From Centroberyx gerrardi (taxonomy: Eukaryota; Chordata; Actinopteri; Beryciformes; Berycidae), in assembly GCF_048128805.1 (NCBI RefSeq), contig NC_136016.1, forward strand, positions 13,198,676 to 13,262,675: a stretch of 64,000 nt of DNA, read 5' to 3'. Each line of letters opens with the position of its first letter. Positions within the stretch are counted from its first letter, which is position 1. The notes beneath the pieces were generated by a model. That model was not told where the DNA came from, did not search any database, and saw nothing but the letters and a program-made list of their open reading frames with translations. The position numbers and the translations under genes were made by a program. Of this stretch, positions 24,976 through 38,336 are shown piece after piece.

Positions 24976-27527
24976 CAGTCTGCCTCCTGGCTGTATTGAT
25001 CCAACAGTACTGGGACGTCAAATACAAACATCCACACTCTACATTTGTGTCATCTCCTAAGGGGAATCAAGAGGGGCTTGTCAGAGACAGTGTTTGTGTG
25101 TGCATGCGTTTGAGTGTGTGTGTGTGTTTGTATGACAGAGTGTACTTATTTGTGTACATGCGTGTGTGCAAGTGTGTGTGTGTGTGTGTGTGTGAGTGAG
25201 TACGAGAGTGCAAGACAGAATGTGTCCATGTCTGCACTGCATCCTATATTCATACTGTGTGTACATGCATGTACCTGTACATAAGACTGATCCATATGTA
25301 TGTGCATACAAACAACCATTGTCACCTGGGACATCAGCTCCACATTCACATGAAATCCGTCAGACTTCACCCTCTCACCGGTTTCACCCGTCTCATCACT
25401 AACATCACTCCACGGTGTCTCACCTGACTGTGAAGGCCTTGCCGGCCTTCGAGGCACTATGAGTAGGTGAGTTGCTGGCACTTTTGCTCAGATCTTCCAC
25501 TGACTTCTCCATAGTTTTGCCTTTGTCCGTGGGCAAAGTGCCGTTGTCAAAACTGTCCATGTCATACCTGGTGAGTCACAGTGGAGGTGGGGAAACATCT
25601 GTATTTACTCTCCTACAAATGCAGCCTACGGTGAACTTTCATGAATTTCCATTTTCATGAGTCCACTTGAGCTAGTTTACTTTACAGTGACTGAAAGTAG
25701 TATGAAAAGCTAGACCTTGGCTATTAGTAAAGGAGGAAATATAACAGTATTTCAAGCTGGTACCTACATGACGGCACAATGGGCGAAGGACAGATAATCC
25801 ACAAGAACATTCAAACCTTGGTTCTCCTCATTTAGAAACTCCTGAGCCCAGCTGGGAAGAAAAGCAAGTGGAAAATAGATTTGTATTAAAATAGATTTCA
25901 AAATTGTCCAAATTTACAAACAAAGCGCCCCTATCATAGAAAAGGCTGTTTGGTTGTGCCGGCACATGATGACAAAAACATCCAGACATAACAATACCTG
26001 GACTGAACTGCAATGTCATCCATTAGAAGTAACTATTTCTCTCTGTACATATCTTTGTATGTGAATTTACGTGAAAATACACATGTGAATTCAAAGCACA
26101 TGTGCTTTTTGGACATATGTTGGTTTCCACATGTTAATATTTTTTTTCACATGTTGTTTCCAACATCATATGTGACAGTTTGTTCTTCAAAATTTCAATT
26201 CACAGGAGAAAAGTGTTGTTTTTTCATGTGTAGTCACCTGCCATTACATGTGACAATGTGACAATTAATTAAATAAAAAAATGTCATCCTAAATTGAGCA
26301 CATTTTCATTTTTGAACAGTGGATACATGGCACAGCATACAGCAGTGTACAGTACACACAGCTGGCATAGTATAAAAATGTTTTATTTTAAGCTTATTGC
26401 GAGAGTTCATTGCCTCAGTATGTTACGCTTATCATTTGTCCGACATAAACAGTTTCTTTCATTTAACTAGCATTTGATCTAGTCAAAGCATTTTTTCTCA
26501 AATGGGTATTAGAGAGGGTCTCACCCAATGTGATTGGTCCTCAGGGAGATCTCCAGCTCTCTCAGGACCTGAGTGGACTCCTGGACACGCCTCTTAAACT
26601 GGCAGAACACAAGCAAAGTAGTCATGAGCTAGAGAAATGCTTAATGATTTAGAAAATTTTAAAAATGTCACGACATTTATTTGTTACGGCAGTGTAATGA
26701 CGCACAGCACGGACTTAATAAGCAATCACATTAAAAGGAGAAGCTTCTGTGCAGTGAATCAAAGGACTGTGTTCATAAAGCATGTCAGCCTCCTTAATTA
26801 TATCAGTGCCCTCCATGACTATCCCACAGTGTAACACACACCATTCATAAACGCCATCTGATCCTCAGATTTAAATCAGACGCACTCATAAATGGCTTAG
26901 ATGACACACATGATGAAGGGAGGGGAAATACAAAAGTCTCATATTGGCAAACCCTCTGGCCAGGATGTAAATTATAAAACAGTGGGGAGTGTTATAGTGT
27001 GTTTTGTTTTCATTGTCTGAAGTAGCTTGTTTGCTACCAAGCTTTGCTGTCAATGTGGTACCAGTTAGCTGCCACTGTAAACATTTGAACACTGGAGTGA
27101 CACCAGGGGGTGACTGAATGGGATTGTAGTCTGAATTTGGGAACGGTCCAGACTGGTACCAGAGTGTTCGGATTGCCAATTTATGAATGTTTGGATGCTT
27201 TGCTCCAAGGGACAGATATGTAAAAATTAGGATGTTCCACCAAGAAGCGGGCGACATTTTGGTCATATGGTCTGCTGCTCAGTCTAATTTTCTGGCCCAA
27301 ATATCTATAAAATTTAAACTCAGTTACATTTTTCAGCAATATATGCTAGTAAGAGGCATCGTTTGGTTCAACACAAGCTCAATTTCAAGTGGAGATGTGG
27401 AATGTCAGTTTGCTGGACTGTACCTTCCGACTGACCCCTCCATGGTCGAGATAACTCTTCAGCTTCTCCAAGTAAGCAGATGGGGGATTCTTCACTTGGA
27501 ACCGCTCCTGCAGACAGAAGTGTACGT

Positions 27528-27569
<42 letters not shown>

Positions 27570-30567
27570 CTCTAATTATGTTTGATTGCATGAGTGCAGT
27601 GAGGGGGAAGGAGGACCAGAGGGCAGAGCTCAGCTGGGGTTTCACACAGGCAGTATGATTACACAGCGTCTCTTATGCAAATGGAATTGATCTTAACAAG
27701 CTTCCAGAGAGACTATTTTACAGTATACTGTACTTATATCCACACACATTTGAAGCATGCCAGTTCCAGTGGTGTCAGTTAATTAAGCAGTTAGACCATT
27801 TTCTATAATATTAATCTGCAGCAAGCTGGACAAGTTGCACTGAGTAATTATATTATAAAGTATTTTATCAGTCTAAACTTTTGAAATCTGTCAAGGGAAA
27901 AAAACTGTGCCAATGACAGAAAATGGTTACAGCTTACATAAATGAGTCCTGTAATATCTTTTTTCTATATTTTATATTACTTGATGTGGAACAAAGTAGG
28001 TCAGAGGGTTTGTGGGTCACTTAAATTTTGGTATACCAGGGGATGTCTCCTGATAGTCTGGATATGGTTCTACCTAAAAAAATGTAGGGTGCCTCCAGGG
28101 TACCTTTTAAAAAGTAAGAGTTTAAAGAGTTCCCAGAGTTTCCATCTGACACAAAAATCCTCTTTGTGTAGGTTCAGGCAAGGATGCAATAGCTGGGTTT
28201 CCTTTTTTGTGCAAATTATGATTTATCAGATAAATAAAGCTGAATGGAAATGGCAATTTTTTATGAACTTTCATCAAAATTGCAAAAAGGTTTTCACACT
28301 CACTTGAGGTACAAAACTAGAATTGTTCCCACATATGCGATGCCCATCATAGTTGTGTGACCATTAGCTTGTGCATTAGAAGTGCATTTCTTTGTTTTTG
28401 TCGTTGGACAGCATGGATTATGGCATAAACTGGCACCGTCAATGTACGTCCACTAAAAGTGCTTGTTTTTGCCACTGACAGGCTCAGATTGTTATCATAA
28501 GTGTCTGATAACATTATGGAAAGGACCCTACAGAGAAATGAAACGTTTTTCTTTACCTTTCACTTGATCCGGTCTGTGTGTAACTTCCTGCAACAACTCA
28601 ACTCTCGCGAGACTTGAGCGAGACTTGGTTACACACAGACCGGATCAAGCGAAAGGTAAAGAAAAACGTTTCATTTCTCTGTAGGGTCCTTTCCATAATG
28701 TTGTCAGACACTTATAATAACAATCTGAGCCTGTCAGTGGCAAAAACAAGCACTTTTAGTGGACGTACATTGACGGTGCGATTTGCCCCGTTGGATTTCA
28801 TTGTAGCTCGTTTCGCGGCTGCCGGCTGAAGCGATCTCGTTCAATACTGGACCAATTTCAAAAATCGTTGTCCCCTTTAGTCACTTAGACACAAAAAGAT
28901 GGGAAAATAGGGTCCAGGTTGAAAAATACTGAAGTTACCCTTTAAGAAGCCTATCTATTCACTTCTCCCCAGCTGATGGAAATGCACTTTACTGTAATTA
29001 TATCCCCGAAATGAGTTTCGGGGGATATTATGGATTCACCCCACCCGCGTCCGCCGCAGATCCTTCGTGTGAACGCGATAACTTGAACAGTTTTTATAAC
29101 AATCTTTTAAAATTTGGTATGGACATTGATGACCCCTAGAGGAAGAACTCTATTGATTTTGATGTATTTAAGATTATAATCGGCCTGATGGTGGCGCTAT
29201 AATTAAAGGTCAAAAATAAAAAGTTTAAAGGGTTGTATCTCCCACACCGTTTGTCCGATTTACATGAAACTTGATACGCATGTCCACCTAACTGTACTCT
29301 ATAAATTTGCCATAGGGACCCTCAAGGTCCGCCTGGAAAATTTTTGAGATCTATTGAATTATTTGAAAAACACATTTTTAACAGCTCCTCCTACACCGTT
29401 TGACCGATTACCACCAAAATCAGTCAGTAGTGTCTATGGTCCTATGCTCTAAATTTTGTTCATAGATTGTTTATATCTACTGTAGTTTTGAAGATATTAA
29501 CTCTTAAATTTGTGAAGGAGGCGTGGCCTATAAGCTAAATTGTTATAACTTTGTGACAGATGGTCCAATCATCATGAAACAACATATTCACATATAATGA
29601 ATGAACATGTGTGCAAAGCCATTCAAATATTGACCAATAGGGGGCACCACAAAGGCCAGAAAACTGTATCTCCTAATCCAATAGGTGAAATTGCACGAAA
29701 TTCGCTACACAGCTCTAGCACCATGTCCTAGTCAAAATCTGAAGTTTGGTCGTCATTATAGAAAGTGGGCGTGGCCTATGACATTTTGGCTTATAACTCA
29801 AACAGAATTTCACCAATCGCTATGAAACTTGGTAATCATGTTCCAACCTTTATGTGGAACATGCACACCAATTTCCATACAGATCCGACCAGATTTTGCC
29901 CAACAGCAGCATTTTGAGTGTACTGCTAGACACAGTAAAGCCAATACGAAGTTGGATATTGACACCTTTTAACTTGCTATTACATTCTTCAGTATCAGAA
30001 CTTGATAGCTTGGGGCCTGATGGCTCAACAGCCTAATATGACAAAACTGACAATAATCTTAATGCAAACTTCCACGTTTCAGCTCTGGCTGCTGTACTGG
30101 CATGAACCCAGCCATCGCCGCTAGAGGCTATATTTAATTAGTAGTTAAATTTATTATTGAGCGTTAAAAAAATAGTTAAGGTACATACCCTTTATTATTG
30201 GGGAATGAATTGAATTGCTTTTTATTACATTTGACTTAATAGGGCCTTCGAGGATTGGGGAATTTCGGGTAATATACCCTTGCTGTCGGCCCCCAACAGC
30301 ATCCTAGTTTGCATTTTATTTTTCTCTCAAAATTCTGAGATGGTTCAAGGATCATCTGGTCTGTATTTCAGGCTCAACTTGAACAGTAACTTCTGTATGA
30401 TATTCACCAATGTTATGACAACCAGCCAAACACAGCAACTATACAGTAGGGTTCATTGAGCTGCTGCATGACAGTGACAGGTGTCCTCTGTCACTCTCCC
30501 ACCAAGACTCAGGAAGGTATGGGCCTCCCCACTGTTGCCACAGCAATGTACAATATTGATGAGCTTC

Positions 30568-30619
<52 letters not shown>

Positions 30620-33600
30620 TGTGTGTGTGTGTTTGCAGGGGAGTGGGATGACCCACAAAACAAGTTCAAACTAACCAGAGAGAAAATCATGATGACAGAC
30701 CGTGGGACGCATGGGCAGCACTGGCGGAAAACATTATCATAATCTAGAAAGGTTGCAGGAGAGGCTGACCCACCTGGTCACAGATCAGATCCCACTTCTT
30801 CTCGTTGTCATACTGATTAAGGATCTTCACCTTGTCTGGAGGAAGATTCATGGTGTTCTGGAAGACGAGAGAGAGAGAGAAAGAGATTGACATTTCCTAG
30901 AAAACAACATCACGATTCCAAGTTTTTGGTATTAAAAAAGGCAGAATCTCTCTTTTGGAAAATGTCAAATTTTGACAGTCCTCGATATGTAAAAATGACA
31001 ACCTGCTGCATTTTTCAGTGTAAATAATTGTTGACATATGAATGATTCAGCTATCACATAATTGTTCATCCTTTGGTGTGCAATTGCTAAAGGCAAGCCT
31101 CAAACCTTAATTTTATAGTAAACAAAAGCTACTTTTTCAGCCTGGTTTTGTAGTAGTACTAGTATTCTAGTATATTGGCTGGGCAACATAGCATCTTTTA
31201 TTGTTTACATTTTTATTTAGCTTGTAATGCACTTTGTAACACTTTGATTCTGTAAGTGTTTTATAAATAATGGTTATTATTTTGACCATTATTATTATAT
31301 CTGTAATGATGAATAGAGACAACCTATAACCTCAGCTTACAAGCTCTGCTTATGCTTTGTTGCCATGCTTCACCTGAAACCCCCGACTACCCAGACCTTC
31401 CAGGGAACAACAATAAGACAACAAACACACCAGACCCCCTCAATGCTCCTGGATACTTTGTTACTATGGAGCTTTCCTCAATAATGCATGGCTCCACTAT
31501 AAATTATTTCATTACTTGTCGCTCAGAGAGGACAGTAGTGTGTACAATCGCTCTGTGACTCAGAGGTCAGTGTCGGTGCTTTCTGGTAGCAGCGCTGGTC
31601 ATCATCACTGCCTCAGTATGTTACTGTTGCATCTCAGGCTGTCGTCACAACACACGAAGGTGTTTGTTGCCAATGAGACACCAGGGTGTGAATCATCAGG
31701 CTCTCATATGAATGAATGAATGAATGAATGAATGAATGATCTTTATTGTCATTATACTCAGGTACAATTAAATTTTGCCTGGCTTCTCTCGGTGTAGTTA
31801 AAATAAAAACAAATAAATAAAAGCAGTAGTAAAAGCAGTAATAGCAGCATAAGGTTACAAAAGACTTGTGCAAGTATAACTTAAAAATAAAAGGCACTAG
31901 TTAAATTAAATTTACACATTTACAAAGGTTGAATGTTATAAATATTAATAAATAGATGTTAAATCCTTGTGTTTATAAATTGTGTCTGTGGTAGCAGTCT
32001 CTGAGGGTGGAGGTGTGTATGTCACAGTCTTTGATATGTGTGTGTTCCAGTCCTTGATGTATGAGTGTGTGTGTGCGCTCACAGTTCTTGTAATGTGTTC
32101 TGTGGTTGGGCGGGGAGGGGTGTGATGGAGGCCACAGCTCCGGGAAAGAAGCTGTTCCTCAGTCTATTGGTGCGGGATCTTATTGTCCTGAACCGTTTGC
32201 CGGACGGCAGCGGTTCAAACAAGGAGTGGCCGGGGTGTGTGGTGTCCCTGATAATATCAATGTCAATGTCATATCAGCTGTCTACTGTATTAAATGCTAA
32301 TCAAGTGTTTTGAAACACCTTATGGACTTACAAGGTAGGCTACTACTACTTACTAACAAATTAATAAACTACTTACAGGTTTTCTGTTTTAGATCCAAGT
32401 TTTTTATTGCTTTATTGCTTCACCATTAAAAAAAATCCTTACAGTTAATAATACATCTCTAAACTACTTCAAACATCAATGACAGACTTCAAACACCAAT
32501 GACTGTGACATTGCATTCACACAGATACCCATGTTGATTTATAAGGCTGAACCTGCCAACCAGCAAACCACAATTATGTTAACACTAAGCCTGTAACACC
32601 TAAAGCAGTCTAACAAGATGAGACAGTGCAAAATGAAGCCATTGTGCCGCCACAGTAAGTTACATGCAGATAATATGCATACCTTTGTCTTGTTTCAGGG
32701 CACCACAGTGGAAAACTGGTTCAACTGTGTGGCATATTCAAATACAATGTGTGTTGTATGTTTTTAACTCTAAATCACTGGATATGTAATGTAATAATTT
32801 GCTGAATAGCACAAGGAGTCCTACACCTTAAAAAGAAAAGAAAAAGAGCTGATTCAAAACTCTTCAAACCGTGAGTGTCAGCTCTTTGTATGATTCAGCT
32901 GATGTGGTCAATGACAAGTGTGGTCATGTGTATGATAACACACGGCAGATAGGAAAATGTCTCTGCTGTTTGCGTGATGTCCTTGATGGTCTGCAAAGTT
33001 TATGAAATGATCCAATGAAAATTTCTCACTTTGCCAGCGGTGATGAAGGTTTTTGAAATATGCCAGAACATGGTGAAAGGCAACAGCAAAAGTTTGGGAG
33101 CGAGAGAGATCGGATGACAGTGCAAGTTTGTGGTACGCCGCCCCTGTCTGCTGATCAAGGAAGCAGCCATGCTGAACGTTTGGTGCACACACACACATAC
33201 ACACCATATTTCACACCCATTAATGTGCTGGTGGTGTCCTATATAATAACAGTAGGGCCTACGGATTCCAGCACACACAGAAACACACACATACACATCA
33301 GCTGTACTAATTATAACCCATACACATCCTCGCCGCCCCATGAAACTGGGCTAGTCGACAAGAGACTCCCACTCAAGGACAATACACAGCTAACTCCCCA
33401 CTTTGCCCAATCCTCCTCTTCCTCCTCCTCCTCCTCTCCTCTTCCTCATATTCATCCTCCCCGTATCTTATCTCCTTTACTCCTCTGCCCTCTTGTCCAC
33501 TCCCACACCTCCTGCTTTCATCTTAGTTACTGAAACTCAGTAGCCTATAGTCATCCTGGCTGAGCGTGCCCAGCATGCATCACAAGGTCAGTTAGAGTGT

Positions 33601-36600
33601 GGAGTCATCAACACCTACTGAGTCTACTGAGGAATGTCCAGCAGTGGTTACTTAGCAGTGATTTGCTACGTGCTTCACCTCAGGCCTCCGAGCTCAGCGC
33701 TAAGCCACAGTTGCATAATTTAACTAATTTGTGAATTTGAGTCTTGTTGTTGCATTGTATGACATAATTAGAAAGTCTATTAGTTTATTATTAGTTAGTT
33801 AATTAATGAGTTTTTGTATTTTAAAAGAAAAATAGATTAGCCATAATACAAATTGTTGGAGATATGTGACGTCATGTTAGGATTTTATGCTGACAGCTTT
33901 ATTATGCTACTCATACCAAAGTTACTATATTTTATTCTTTCCTGAGGTGAAACTAAATTGACAAACTGGCCCACACTGCAACCATCTAAATACTAACACA
34001 TTTGGAATGCATTGCTAGAGGGGCGAACATTGTCTCAGACCTTCCCAAACTAATATATTGCTGCCTTCGGCCCTCATATCTGCTTGGTTTAAATTCCTTT
34101 TTCATGTTCAGGAGCAACTGTAACATTATTTGTGCCCCGCTGAAAAACAAGGGCAGAAATAGCATACTAAATCAATGCTGCTGTCCAGCTGGTTGTGGCT
34201 CTGATAAATCAGCCATGATAAATGAAGCTGATTGATCAATAAGCACTGGTTAGAGTCGGCTGGCTGGATCACCTTTGGACAGTGCAAATCAGGAATAAAC
34301 CCTGGTTTAATCTGGTGTTTTTATAGAGGTACACACAAAATCAACAACAAATGTTGCCGGCCTACATATATATATATATATATATTTTTATTTTTATTTT
34401 TTTTCATTTTATTGTTGGGAGCAATTCTCAGAAATGGGGGTTGACCTTGACAGAATACTGATCAGCATCAAATGTCGTGCACCAACGTCACAAGAGAAAG
34501 TTACCACAGAGGTGACTGGGCCTCTCTCTCCACCACACCTGCAGCATCGCTTTAAGAGCGCTGTGAGCTAGTGATGGAATACAGCACTAATCCCTAATTA
34601 GATTCTATCGATTTAATCTCTCTCTTTTGGACATGCATGCATGCACGCTAGGCACACAGACACACACACACCCACACAATACAGAAAATACATACATCTA
34701 GACAGGCAACCACAAAGTTTAACATACACAGATCATCGGAGTGCTTAGACCTTCAGGGTGCAAAAGTGAAATACGTTTTTCAGGTTGTGTCACAACTCTG
34801 CATTGGTTGTCTGAGATCGACCTTTTGATTAAAAACAAATGAGAATTCACTCAATGGTTTGAGATAGCTTTACATTTTTCAACACTAATTGCAAATCAAA
34901 ATCTGGTATGAAAAGGATGTGAACAGAGCTGCCTAATATTTTAGTTTTGTTGGCACAACAACATTAATTCCAATAAGAAACACATCAATTACTGTGCAAA
35001 GCAGAGACCTTGCCTTGAAAATTATTTACTAAAGTGAATTTTTGTGTGGTCCTTTCAAACAATTTGATGGGTCATTAACAACAAGGTTTGGTGATGGTTC
35101 TTTTTTGGCTCTTATCAGGAAACATATAAAAATACCAGCATGTATACGGTATTTACTAGTGGAACCATTATGCAAAATATCATTAATATGAGCAGGATCC
35201 AACAATGAACAATGAGAGGGAAATGTGGAAATTGAAGAAGTAGATATGTAAATTTACAGCAATATACATATACATTATGTGCAAATGTGCATTGCTTCAC
35301 CTTGTGTACAGATGGCCATACATATGCACAGAAAGTAAACATTTTGACTGTCAAAGAAGCGCTCCTGAGAATATGCAACATGATGTTGAGATATGACTTA
35401 TACTGAAGGTCAACATTGTAAATACTGTCAGTTAATAAGAATTACACCTGGATGATTTGGAGATAAATAAAATGTTAGCAATATAAAGTAACTGTCTGCT
35501 AACATGAGCGAACAATATGGATAGCTGAACCACTTGTGTGAGCAGGTCACTATCTTCAGCATCATGGATGTTTTCTAACTCCCCAATCCAGCTGCTGTGG
35601 CCTTTGGTTTGGACCTTCTTATGCATTTTGGCCAATTCTGCTGTAAATTATAATATTAGAATGGCTCAGCTACCACTAAGCACACCTGGTTTGCTCAAAA
35701 AAGTGGAATTCATTAAGGATATCAACTTCCGCCCCTTTCATGTCAAGATACAACATGTTGTTCATTCTCTTTGGGTCTTTCAGCACCAAAATGATAGTAA
35801 TGAACTATCACTGACTATCTGCAGTCCTGTATGCTGATTTATACAAATTCATGTCGGCCTTTTCTTTATCACTGGCTTGCTGATGGCTGGATGTCCTTTG
35901 TGGACCATTTTTACACACACTGACAACTGTTGAGTGTGAAAGCATGTTGCAGTTCTTGGCACACTCAGATTGGCACCCTCTAAATGACACTTGCACAATA
36001 CTTCCCTCAATAGTTTCTAGGCTTGAAAATCGTTCTTTAACGTTCCTCTGCTTCACCTATGTCGATTAAAAATGAAATCAATTACCCCCTTTTCACCTGG
36101 TATGAAAATGCATCCTGGGTGACCAGATTGTAAATAGACAGGGTTAGGGTTAGAAAAAACACATAAGATTATCAATAACATTAACAGCAAAGTGTAAATG
36201 TAATCTCCAATCCACATATAGCAACTGTGGAAACGGCAATAAATGTTTGCACACGCTTCCCACCAGGAAGCACACGCAGATCAGTCTGGTAACAGGCATA
36301 GTACCATAGGGTGAATTCAGTTTAAGTGGGCCCTTTTTGCATTTCTGAATTCTGTAACAGTGATCACCCTCTATCCAAAATACTAGCCAAATACATGATG
36401 CATTTCTGAATTCCTCAAGATGCTGACTAACCCAAAAGCAAGGATCCACGTTGTTATCATGTTCAGGAAGCCTGACACATCCATTTGTGAGCAGTGAGCC
36501 CAAAGCCAACTTTCATTCAGCGTTTGGCAAAGTCAGACAGATGAAGCGGTACACCGTAATTACTACCAGATCAGCTTTCTCTCTTCTTTCCCTGCTTTCC

Positions 36601-38273
36601 CCCTCTCACACCAGGCTGCCATTGTATTGTATTACATGTTATCTAATGAAATGCATGTAATGTAATGAATTGATCATGATCAAAATATTTATTTTAGTTA
36701 GTAAGTAACAACAACCACTTATTGAAAGGAGATCAATCACTTATTAGTCCAATATGCCTGAAAAGCCTAAGGTGTCCTACTCAGTATGACATCCCACTTT
36801 TGCTGAATTCTCCTAATATTCTTGTCAAAATCGCATTGTCAGGATCCCTGTGAACAAATGAGACAAGGTGCGTACTGTTTGATTCAAAGGATGTAAATAT
36901 TATGAGAGGAAGCGATAGGTGTAGCAATCTCCATTTTGGCAATGGAATGAGGAATCCAATTTCACAGGAGATGCATTTTAATGTCTTGTGTAAATGTAAT
37001 TCAGCTAAATCATATCTAGAAACAATCCAAATGTGAGATGAATGTTAATGCCAGGTGTAAAGGAGGGCAGTAAGTGAAGATAGTTTTCACCTGGATAGTA
37101 AATCTCATGTAAATAGATGGTGATCCTAATATTTTGCACATTTCGTGACCAGGATTAACGTGCAGAAACCAAAGGAGAAACAATTTATAATGGGCCAACC
37201 TACAATGAGTTAACCCGCCGTGAGTGCACAAGAGCTCACAAGTGTTAAAAATACACTCTCCCTTTGTCTTTCTCTCTACTTGTCGATCTCTGTGTATACA
37301 ATACACAAATCAACAGATGTACATTTACAATTCCACCCACCACCGCATTCCCTGTTGAGGAAATATGCAAAGTGTTATGTAAAGCACACAGGCAAAATGC
37401 TCAACACAAATTTGGATAAGGGAAGTGATTCGAGAGCGAAGCCGTGCCTTTGAGCAACTCCATTATCAGCGTGACATACCAGGCTGATTTTTCTAGTTTA
37501 GATATTGATTTTTTAGACATAAACAGACATAAACATCATAATATGAGTAAAGCACCTTCAAAAGGCACCGCCACACCTCTGAGGGAAGTGTGACACTCTC
37601 CACAAAACCCTTCGCTCACACCATTGAACTGGCCTCGCCCTCTTGCCCCTTTGTGCCTCTGCAGAGCCCTCGACACCATGAGACTTCTGCAGCATCACTG
37701 GTGCATCAGTTAATGTCTTCATATGTACCACACAGCCAGGTTGCCTGCGGCCAGCTGGTTTGTATGCAGGCGGAGTAGTAGCTCCACTTAGCACACAGGA
37801 GATTTGCTATGCACACTCAGCAGAAGATGTGGAGAGGAGGAGGGTGGGGTGTGGGGGGGGGGGGGGGGGGTTTGGGTGAGGAGGGGGCCTGGGAGTGGGA
37901 GAGATGATCTATATTTGGTGTGATACAGTGGTGATGTAGCAAAAAAAAAAAGGTGCTGTTAACACAAGAGAGTGTATTCAGCACAGGGAGGGGAGTCGCA
38001 ATGTTTACAATGCACTAACCGACTGTGGCACACTTTTACTGATGCAGAATGACATGTATCATTTGCACATACACATTTGCATCTACTGCATGTAGTAAAC
38101 ATACGCACAAACACACGAGTGCAGGTCAGGTACACACACACACACACACACAACGCATCTTTAGCAGGCAGTTGGCAGTGGATGTATGCCATTGAAATGT
38201 TACAGTAATTAATTACAGTGGTCAGCCCCTGATCCCACCACATCCCAGTGTGATTTGTAAACACCCACCCACC

Positions 38274-38336
<63 letters not shown>

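Larger units (their letters stand above)
27508..30773. other. fmnl1 intron 2, with two mobile insertions
   Basis: The intron between exons 2 and 3 carries a near-perfect foldback element (28433-28779), a 1.3-kb hairpin-ended repeat (28995-30289) and CA/GT tracts. No exon is seen in it. Confidence 0.7.

Noticed and set aside
35430..36056. Minus-strand open stretches (e.g. [19 protein letters not shown] and [16 protein letters not shown])
   Set aside because: They look protein-like, but stops and frameshifts separate them and I recognise no family. Possibly a transposase relic; too weak to annotate.
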